In this document: positions 1 through 4,795 of the stretch, in pieces | How the letters are laid out: each line of letters opens with the position of its first letter | Position numbering within the stretch: the first letter of the stretch is position 1 | NCBI GenBank assembly: GCA_900768525.1 | Contig: CAAGDF010000024.1 | Location: forward strand, 1 to 6,649 | Direction of reading: 5' to 3' | DNA: 6,649 nt | Source: Clostridia bacterium | GTDB taxonomy: Bacteria; Bacillota; Clostridia; Christensenellales; Borkfalkiaceae | Position numbers and translations under genes: made by a program | The notes under the pieces: model-generated | Databases searched by the model: none | What the model was told of the DNA's origin: nothing | The model's input: only the letters and a program-made list of their open reading frames with translations

Positions 1-2
1 AA

Positions 3-77
3 AAAAATATTGGCGTAGACCGTAGCAAAACGCGGATTTCGAGCCTATATAGTGAGAACGTTAAAAAGGAGGCGTAA
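3..77 (+). CDS. Possible 3' end of an upstream gene (partial)
   Basis: Of the three forward frames, only this one is open from the window edge; the other two hit stops by position 25. It ends ...SSLYSENVKKEA at the TAA at 75-77. The codons look plausible for this genome. The stop overlaps an ATG at 77 (TAATG), and the Shine-Dalgarno of the next gene lies inside its last codons, a typical operon junction. Only 24 codons are visible, so chance is a real alternative, and no family can be named. If real, it is probably co-transcribed with the small gene at 82-288. Confidence 0.35.
   Translation, partial: KNIGVDRSKTRISSLYSENVKKEA
67..72 (+). promoter_or_regulatory. Shine-Dalgarno AGGAGG deciding the start of the small ORF
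   Basis: A perfect AGGAGG, with extra A residues upstream, sits 9 nt before the ATG at 82 and 4 nt before an ATG at 77 in another frame. The 9-nt spacing favours the start at 82. The site makes it likely that something is translated here. Confidence 0.6.
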
Positions 78-81
78 TGAA

Positions 82-288
82 ATGCAACGATTCAGAGTTG
101 AATGTAATTTCGGTAGTAAGTATTTTGACGATATCTTTAATGCTCGCAGGTATTTCTATAAATGTATAGAAAGAGACCTGCAGGTGGAATTATGGAAGGT
201 AACGTATCATCTGTGTACTGCAAAAAAGGAATATTCGGCAACGCAAGAGTTAATGGAGTTTTACGGATATTTGCCTTTTTTGAAGTAA
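82..288 (+). CDS. Small hypothetical protein (68 aa)
   Basis: I do not recognise this gene. The frame is open from position 52, but the ATG at 82 is the better start because AGGAGG lies 9 nt upstream, giving 68 residues ending ...YGYLPFLK. The protein is rich in aromatic and charged residues. Its pattern looks like a small soluble alpha/beta protein: a strand (FRVECNFG), a helix around FDDIFNARRYFYKCIERDL, a strand (VELWKVTYHLC), then a charged C-terminal helix. There is no signal peptide or membrane segment. Two Cys residues are present (near residues 8 and 28), plus a third near residue 50, without a metal-binding spacing I recognise. It may be the last gene of an upstream operon. A different 30-codon frame starting at 77 could use the same ribosome-binding site, so the assignment is moderate. 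Confidence 0.5.
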   Translation: MQRFRVECNFGSKYFDDIFNARRYFYKCIERDLQVELWKVTYHLCTAKKEYSATQELMEFYGYLPFLK

Positions 289-301
289 GGATAATTCTTG
301 A

Positions 302-491
302 ACGATAAAAGGGTACAGCGATAAAAATTTCGACGTACAGCGGCCGCGCGTCAAGGAATTTATCGGCTGAAACGCAATGTTTCGTAAGTGTCGTTCAACG
401 GTTATATTCGCGGATGCCCTGCGTTAACACTTTGATAGAGGCGTATGAATATGAATACGGCAGTGAAAAATTTTATTTTGAAGAGAAATAA
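302..491 (+). pseudogene. Possible frameshifted gene remnant
   Basis: No intact ORF with a start codon exists here, but protein-like segments succeed each other in different frames. One at 302-370 contains YSDKNFDVQRPRVKEFIG and then a stop. One at 388-435 reads SFNGYIRGCPALTL and then a stop. One reaches the TAA at 489-491 and ends in TLIEAYEYEYGSEKFYFEEK. The last two overlap so that the Thr-Leu pair at about 429-434 can be read in both, as one single-base indel would leave. Inference: a decayed short gene, or indel errors in the assembly. Chance open frames are the main alternative, and no family is recognised. Confidence 0.22.
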
Positions 492-512
492 CATTTTTTG
501 CTAAAATATAGT

Positions 513-540
513 TTGTTGTTTTCATGAAAAAGCGGATAAT
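513..540 (+). promoter_or_regulatory. Weak candidate promoter before the terminator
   Basis: TTGTTG (513-518), a 16-nt spacer and GATAAT (535-540) form a plausible sigma-A-like promoter: a good -10 and a poor -35. Transcription from about 547 would run only to the intrinsic terminator at 597-636, giving an RNA of roughly 90 nt with no ORF behind a ribosome-binding site. AT-rich sequence produces such matches by chance. Confidence 0.2.
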
Positions 541-596
541 TGTTTAAAGTTATACATTTTCCGCGAAAGGAAAAGTATAGAATATCAGATTGCTTT

Positions 597-636
597 AAAA
601 GCCGCCGCAAGATTTTTGGTCTTGCGGCGGCTTTTT
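597..636 (+). terminator. Strong rho-independent terminator
   Basis: A perfect 11-bp GC-rich stem, GCCGCCGCAAG (601-611) with CTTGCGGCGGC (621-631), encloses a 9-nt loop and is followed directly by TTTTT. Four A residues before the stem can pair with the T-run and extend it. It ends transcription coming from the upstream small gene or from a short RNA, and insulates the glycine cleavage operon. The A-rich 5' flank might also let it work weakly on the opposite strand. Confidence 0.87.
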
Positions 637-733
637 GCATGCATATAAGACTCATTTTTGGCGGCGGGAATAATATTGGGAATGATGTCGCCGTTTTGCT
701 TTGCTTTTTTTTAAATCAAAATCTAAAAAAGCA

Positions 734-762
734 TTGCAAAATTTGATTCTTTATAGTAGAAT
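734..762 (+). promoter_or_regulatory. Likely sigma-A promoter of the lplA-gcv operon
   Basis: TTGCAA (734-739), a 17-nt spacer and TAGAAT (757-762) match the housekeeping consensus well, in AT-rich sequence downstream of the terminator. Transcription would start near 769. That is almost on top of an in-frame ATG at 772 and about 70 nt before the ATG at 841, so the promoter position supports 841 as the lplA start. No operator is obvious around it. Confidence 0.55.
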
Positions 763-828
763 GTATACGTTATGAAACTCGCCGACAGCGGAGCGATTTT
801 TTGCTCAAACGTGCTTCAAAGCGAAATC

Positions 829-833
829 AAAGG
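829..833 (+). promoter_or_regulatory. Ribosome-binding site choosing the lplA start at 841
   Basis: AAAGG lies 7 nt before the ATG at 841. No comparable site precedes the in-frame ATG at 772, which is preceded by AT-rich promoter sequence. Confidence 0.6.
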
Positions 834-840
834 TAAAACT

Positions 841-1815
841 ATGAACGAATTCCGCTTGCTTTCTTCCGTATCGAATAACCCTTATTTCAATCTTGCCGCG
901 GAGAGCTGCATGGTGGACTCGGATAGCGGCGTGTATTTCTTTTTGTGGATGAACGCGCCGACGGTGGTAATCGGATATAATCAGAACCCGTTTTCGGAGT
1001 GCGATCTTGATAAAATGCGTCAAAAAAACGTTTTTCTTGCAAGGCGGCGTACGGGCGGGGGGGCTGTGTTTCACGACGTCGGCAACCTGAATTTTTCTTT
1101 TGTGATGCCGCACGAATTGTACGACGTAAAGCGTCAGTCGCTCGTTATTTGCAACGCGCTGAAAAGTCTGGGTATCGATGCAGAGATTTCTGGGCGAAAC
1201 GATCTGTTGGCGGATGGTCGCAAGTTTTCGGGCAACGCGTACTACAAGGGCAAAACTCATCGTTTGCACCACGGAACCATAATGCTTAACGTGGATTTTA
1301 ACGCTTTGTCCGGCTATTTAACGCCCGATCCGTCTAAATATCTGAAAAAAGGCGTGTCGTCCGTTAGGTCAAGAGTGGTAAATTTGTGCGAATTAAAGCC
1401 CGAGCTTACCATACAAGAACTGAAAATTGCTTTATTTTCGGCTTTTCGCAAAGAATACGGCGTAAGCGAGAACGTAAAAGTCGAAAACATAGCAAACGAG
1501 CCGACCTATAACGCACTTGCAAAAGAGATATCGTCCGATGAATATTTATACAAAAAATGGCGAGATTTTTCTTGCGATACAGCCGCCGATTTTTCTTGGG
1601 GGCATGTGAAAGCGTGCGTTAAAACAAATGGCGGAAAAATAGAACAAGTGATTTTTTCCACGGACGGGTTGTTTCCCGCAGCCGTGGATTTTGCCGAAAA
1701 ATACCTGTCGGCCTGCGGCGGCAGCGTTGCCGAAAAACCGACGTTTCCCGAATCTTTTACCGAGGACGACAAAAAGATATTTTTCGATCTGACTGATTTA
1801 ATTATAAGGAGATAG
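841..1815 (+). CDS. lplA: Lipoate-protein ligase A
   Basis: This enzyme activates lipoate with ATP to lipoyl-AMP and transfers it to a lysine of lipoyl-domain proteins in the cytoplasm; here the obvious client is GcvH, encoded downstream. The 324-residue protein is close to the 338 of E. coli LplA. Residues 68-79 hold RRRTGGGAVFHD, followed by GNLNFSF (81-87), the family's ligand-binding signature. Lys128 in DGRKFSGNAY is the expected catalytic lysine. HHGT (142-145) and SVRSRV (174-179) are also typical. A C-terminal accessory domain (about 205-324, with FSWG near 251-254) makes it full length and not the short LplJ/LipM type. The frame is open from an ATG at 772 (347 aa), but family alignment (MNEFRLLSSVSNNPYFNLAAE), the ribosome-binding site and the promoter all favour 841. 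Its stop lies 1 nt before gcvT. Confidence 0.96.
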   Translation: MNEFRLLSSVSNNPYFNLAAESCMVDSDSGVYFFLWMNAPTVVIGYNQNPFSECDLDKMRQKNVFLARRRTGGGAVFHDVGNLNFSFVMPHELYDVKRQSLVICNALKSLGIDAEISGRNDLLADGRKFSGNAYYKGKTHRLHHGTIMLNVDFNALSGYLTPDPSKYLKKGVSSVRSRVVNLCELKPELTIQELKIALFSAFRKEYGVSENVKVENIANEPTYNALAKEISSDEYLYKKWRDFSCDTAADFSWGHVKACVKTNGGKIEQVIFSTDGLFPAAVDFAEKYLSACGGSVAEKPTFPESFTEDDKKIFFDLTDLIIRR

Positions 1816-1816
1816 C

Positions 1817-2899
1817 ATGGATAAAAGAACGGTTTTATACCAAAAACACGTTGAACTCGGCGGCAAAATCGTAAGTTTTGCCGGTTGGGAACTGCCCGTT
1901 TCGTACAAAAACGGCATACTGCACGAACACGCCGTCGTGCGTGAAAAGGCGGGGTTGTTTGACGTTTCGCACATGGGCGAAATTATGATAACGGGCGAAA
2001 ATGCGACCGAGGCTTTGCAAAAAATTGTAAGCAACCGTGTTGCGGATATGCAGTGCGGGCAGTGCCGTTACGCGCTTTTGCCTTATGCCGACGGCGGAAT
2101 TGTGGACGATTTATTGATTTACAAGTTCACGGACAACAAATATTTGCTTGTGGTCAACGCCTCCAATGTCGACAAAGATTTTGCGCACATTACCGAAAAT
2201 ATATCGGTCGGCGCGAAAGCCGAGAATATATCCGATAAAGTTTCGCAAGTGGCTCTGCAAGGTCCGCTTGCCGAAAAAATTATGGCAAAAGTGTGCGATT
2301 CTTCGCTTTTACCTGTAAAAAACTATCGTTTTGTGCCCGAAATTACGGTTGCGGGCAAAAAATGTCTTGTTTCGACAACGGGTTACACGGGTGAAAAGGG
2401 CTATGAAATCTATGCCGCAAACGCCGATATCGTAGAAATTTACGAAAGTCTTATGGCTGCGGGCGAAGAGTTCGGGCTTGAGCCGATCGGACTCGGCGCG
2501 CGCGACACGCTCAGATTTGAAAGCTGCATGCCGCTTTACGGGCACGAGCTTACAAAAGATTACAAACTTAACGAGGTCGGGCTGGATTTTGCAATCAAGC
2601 ATGGCTTAGGCTATCTCGGCGAAATGCCCGAAAACGCCGTGCCCGAATACACGCGCGCGGGCATAAAACTAATCGACAAAGGCGTTGCGCGCGAGCACGT
2701 CGATTTGTTCGACGAAGCGGGCGATAAAATCGGCATAACCACGTCCGGCGGAGTTTGCCCCTCGCTCGGCGGTTCGTATGCAATGGTGCGCATACTTAAA
2801 AAGTACGAAAATCTTGACTGCGTTTTCGTAAAAGTGCGCGATAAACTGCTTAAAGCCGAATTTGTGCCCATGCCGTTTTATAAGCGGACGGATAAATAA
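1817..2899 (+). CDS. gcvT: Aminomethyltransferase, glycine cleavage T-protein
   Basis: GcvT takes the aminomethyl group from the lipoyl arm of GcvH, transfers the methylene to tetrahydrofolate to make 5,10-methylene-THF, and releases ammonia. At 360 residues it is the usual length (E. coli 364). Visible hallmarks are FAGWELPVSY (21-30), AGLFDVSHMGEI (45-56), GGIVDDLLIY (93-102) with the conserved acidic pair including the catalytic Asp, TTGYTGEKGYEIY (187-199), GLGARDTLRFE (225-235), MPLYGHEL (238-245) and the C-terminal barrel domain ending VKVRDKLLKAEFVPMPFY. The Shine-Dalgarno AAGGAG (1806-1811) lies inside the last lplA codons, and only one base separates the lplA stop from this ATG. Translational coupling is therefore likely. 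No key residue is missing. Confidence 0.98.
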   Translation: MDKRTVLYQKHVELGGKIVSFAGWELPVSYKNGILHEHAVVREKAGLFDVSHMGEIMITGENATEALQKIVSNRVADMQCGQCRYALLPYADGGIVDDLLIYKFTDNKYLLVVNASNVDKDFAHITENISVGAKAENISDKVSQVALQGPLAEKIMAKVCDSSLLPVKNYRFVPEITVAGKKCLVSTTGYTGEKGYEIYAANADIVEIYESLMAAGEEFGLEPIGLGARDTLRFESCMPLYGHELTKDYKLNEVGLDFAIKHGLGYLGEMPENAVPEYTRAGIKLIDKGVAREHVDLFDEAGDKIGITTSGGVCPSLGGSYAMVRILKKYENLDCVFVKVRDKLLKAEFVPMPFYKRTDK

Positions 2900-2938
2900 A
2901 ACAAGCGCGCCGAAAACGCGTGCAAAAGCAAGCCGAAA

Positions 2939-2961
2939 AGCCTGCCGAAAATGCGCGGGCT
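2939..2961 (+). other. Small stem-loop in the gcvT-gcvH gap
   Basis: AGCCTGC (2939-2945) pairs with GCGGGCT (2955-2961) through 7 bp including one G-U, with a 9-nt loop. An A-run follows instead of a T-run, so it is not an intrinsic terminator. The surrounding gap (2900-3016) is nearly free of T up to 2961 and contains GCCGAAAA three times. The hairpin could stabilise the upstream mRNA or be incidental. Confidence 0.3.
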
Positions 2962-3016
2962 AAAAAAGTACAATAAATAAAAATACATTATTCATAAATC
3001 AGCGGAGGAAACAACA

Positions 3017-3373
3017 ATGAAATTCAGCAAAACTCACGAATGGATAAAAGAAGAAGGCGAGGTAATTCTCGTCGGGATTACCGATTACGCACAAAACGAA
3101 ATGGGCGATATCGTCTATGCCGATTTGCCTGAGGTTGGCAAAGTTATCGCCGCGGGTGACGAGGTATGCGAACTTGAGTCGGTCAAAGCGGTTGCGCCCG
3201 TAAACTCGCCCGTCGGCGGTGAGGTCGTAGAGGTCAACGGCGCGTTGGACGACGATCCCTCGCTTATCAACCGCGAAGCCGAAAAAGCCTGGCTTTTCAA
3301 GGTTAAATCCGACGGTTCGCAAATCGACATGATGTGCGAAAGCGAATACAAAAAATACCTTAAAACGCTGTAA
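3017..3373 (+). CDS. gcvH: Glycine cleavage H-protein (lipoyl carrier)
   Basis: GcvH is the swinging-arm carrier that shuttles the aminomethyl intermediate between the P-, T- and L-proteins. The 118-residue protein is slightly short for the family (usually about 125-130). It begins KFSKTHEWI, and GITDYAQNEMGDIVYADLPEVG (20-41) is canonical. Lys57, in CELESVKAVAPVNSPVGGEV, is the lipoylation site. The later NREAEKAWLFKVK segment lacks the glycine seen in the usual GxGW motif and accounts for some of the shortness. GGAGG (3004-3008) is 8 nt before the ATG. It sits between two gaps of 117 and 108 bp, unlike the tight junctions elsewhere in the operon. LplA upstream is the likely lipoylating enzyme. 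Confidence 0.98.
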   Translation: MKFSKTHEWIKEEGEVILVGITDYAQNEMGDIVYADLPEVGKVIAAGDEVCELESVKAVAPVNSPVGGEVVEVNGALDDDPSLINREAEKAWLFKVKSDGSQIDMMCESEYKKYLKTL

Positions 3374-3377
3374 CTGT

Positions 3378-3418
3378 CATTTGTCGCAAGTCAAATACCG
3401 CTTGGCGACAGCGAAATG
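3378..3418 (+). other. Stem-loop in the gcvH-gcvPA gap
   Basis: TGTCGCAAG (3382-3390) pairs with CTTGGCGACA (3401-3410), leaving one bulged G. CATT (3378-3381) and AATG (3415-3418) can extend the stem past a small bulge. The loop is 10 nt and no T-run follows, so it is not a classical terminator. It starts five bases after the gcvH stop and may protect the gcvH mRNA 3' end or act in regulation of gcvPA. Confidence 0.4.
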
Positions 3419-3432
3419 CAACTTGCCGTAAG

Positions 3433-3447
3433 GTAAATTTAAATTAC
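3433..3447. promoter_or_regulatory. AT-rich near-palindrome upstream of gcvPA, possible operator
   Basis: GTAAATTTAAATTAC is a 15-bp palindrome with one mismatched pair. It overlaps a weak promoter-like pair, TTGCCG (3423-3428) and TACAAA (3445-3450), with 16-nt spacing. Such a layout could be a repressor site over an internal promoter for gcvPA-gcvPB. AT-rich palindromes are common by chance, and I cannot name a regulator. Confidence 0.25.
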
Positions 3448-3481
3448 AAAACTACTTGCTTACCGACAGGAGGACGAAAAA

Positions 3482-4795
3482 ATGGCAAAATATGTGCCGC
3501 ACACGCAAACCGACGTAAAGGAAATGCTTTCCGCGCTCGGTTTAAAAAGTCCGTCGCAGCTTTTTGACGACGTACCGCAGTCAATCCGCTATCCCGATTG
3601 CGGAATGAAAGAGGGTATGTCCGAAGCCGACGCAGAAATGAGATTAAACGCGCTCGCCGCAAAAAACAAGGTTTACGACACTGTTTTTATGGGCGCGGGT
3701 GCTTACAAACATTATATACCGGCAGCTGTCCGCAATCTTTCCGCGCGCAACGAATTCGTAACGGCATATACGCCGTATCAGGCGGAAATGTCGCAGGGCA
3801 TACTGCAATCGATATACGAATATCAGTCGCTTATTTGCAGGCTTACGGGAATGGACGTTTCCAACGCCTCGCATTACGACGGCGCGACCGCCGCAGCCGA
3901 GGCTTGCCTTATGTTTGCGGACGGCAAGCGCACTAAAGTGCTTATATCGTCGCTTGTTAAACCCGACGTAAAGCGCGTTATGGCGACTTATTTCGAAGGT
4001 CGCGGTCTTAAACTCGTAACCATAGAATCGTTCGCCGCGTCCATGAATATGGAAAAACTAAACGAGGAGCTTAACGAAGAAGTCCTCTCCGTTTACCTCG
4101 AACAGCCTAACTTTTACGGCACGATCGAGGATATGAACACCATTTCGCACCTCGTTCACTCGGCGGGCGCAAAACTTATCGTGGGCGTTTATCCCATAAG
4201 TCTGGGCTTACTTAAAAAGCCGTGCGAATACGATGCCGACGTTGCCGTAGGCGAAGCGCAGTGCTTAGGTTTGCCGCTTTCTTTCGGCGGTGCATATCTC
4301 GGCTTTATGGCTACAAAAGAGCAGTACATGCGTAAATTGCCGGGCAGAATCGTCGGGGAAACCACCGATCATGACGGCAAAAAAGCGTATGTTTTAACTC
4401 TTCAGGCACGCGAACAGCATATTCGCCGCGAAAAAGCGTCGTCCAACATTTGTTCTAACGAGGCGCACTGCGCTCTGACCGCCGGCATGTATTTGTCGTT
4501 CATGGGTAAAGAGGGTATTAAAGAGGTCGCAAAAGCATGCGTAGCCAATGCGCACTATCTGCAATTTGCGCTTGCAAAAGCGGGGATAGGCGTAAAATAT
4601 AAAGACGAGTTCTTCAACGAATTCGTAACATTATCCAAGTGTACAGCCGAAAATATGCTTAATACTTTGGCGCAAAACGGTATACTCGGCGGTTACAAGG
4701 TGGGCACGCACGAAATTTTGTGGTGCGCTACCGAGCTTAACACTCGCGAAGAAATGGACAGATGCGCCGAAATCTGCGGGGAGGTCAATAAGTGA
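3482..4795 (+). CDS. gcvPA: Glycine dehydrogenase (decarboxylating) subunit 1
   Basis: GcvPA corresponds to the N-terminal half of the single-chain P-protein and forms the active enzyme with GcvPB. Together they decarboxylate glycine and pass the aminomethyl group to lipoyl-GcvH. The length of 437 residues is normal (about 440-450). Conserved blocks are MGAGAYKHYIP (70-80), AYTPYQAEMSQG (95-106), SHYDGATAAAEA (130-141), EQPNFYG (207-213), FGGAYLGFMA (268-277), LPGRIVGET (286-294), LQAREQHIRREKA (307-319) and SNICSN (321-326). It has the type I aminotransferase-like fold but no PLP lysine of its own; that residue is in GcvPB. AGGAGG (3468-3473) lies 8 nt before the ATG. Its TGA stop overlaps the gcvPB ATG. 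Confidence 0.98.
   Translation: MAKYVPHTQTDVKEMLSALGLKSPSQLFDDVPQSIRYPDCGMKEGMSEADAEMRLNALAAKNKVYDTVFMGAGAYKHYIPAAVRNLSARNEFVTAYTPYQAEMSQGILQSIYEYQSLICRLTGMDVSNASHYDGATAAAEACLMFADGKRTKVLISSLVKPDVKRVMATYFEGRGLKLVTIESFAASMNMEKLNEELNEEVLSVYLEQPNFYGTIEDMNTISHLVHSAGAKLIVGVYPISLGLLKKPCEYDADVAVGEAQCLGLPLSFGGAYLGFMATKEQYMRKLPGRIVGETTDHDGKKAYVLTLQAREQHIRREKASSNICSNEAHCALTAGMYLSFMGKEGIKEVAKACVANAHYLQFALAKAGIGVKYKDEFFNEFVTLSKCTAENMLNTLAQNGILGGYKVGTHEILWCATELNTREEMDRCAEICGEVNK

Larger units (their letters stand above)
289..840. other. Long stretch without an intact gene, upstream of the glycine cleavage operon
   Basis: This stretch separates the small ORF from lplA. Its first part (302-491) has protein-like reading in three successive frames but no complete gene. 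From about 470 it becomes AT-rich. It then carries a possible promoter (513-540), a strong intrinsic terminator (597-636), and the likely operon promoter (734-762). Open frames crossing 540-746 run through the terminator stem and have no ribosome-binding site, so I do not call them genes. I see no tRNA, no T-box motif and no glycine riboswitch core. Confidence 0.6.

Noticed and set aside
313..342. Direct repeat GTACAGCG at 313 and 335, 22 nt apart
   Set aside because: One 8-base repeat in a stretch of several hundred bases is expected by chance; no third copy or inverted partner supports a binding site.
662..715. CGGCG (662-666) / CGCCG (689-693) hairpin followed by T-rich sequence, as a second terminator or attenuator
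   Set aside because: The stem is only about 5 bp with a 22-nt loop, and the T-runs do not directly follow it; it also lies upstream of the inferred operon promoter.
540..746. 68-codon forward open frame across the terminator
   Set aside because: It runs straight through the 11-bp terminator stem and T-run, has no Shine-Dalgarno, and its translation is low-complexity.
772..840. N-terminal extension of LplA from the ATG at 772
   Set aside because: No ribosome-binding site, it overlaps the region where transcription should start, and LplA proteins begin at the position matching 841.
805..1272. 155-codon minus-strand frame opposite lplA
   Set aside because: Opposite a well-matched LplA, with no ribosome-binding site or protein family signature.
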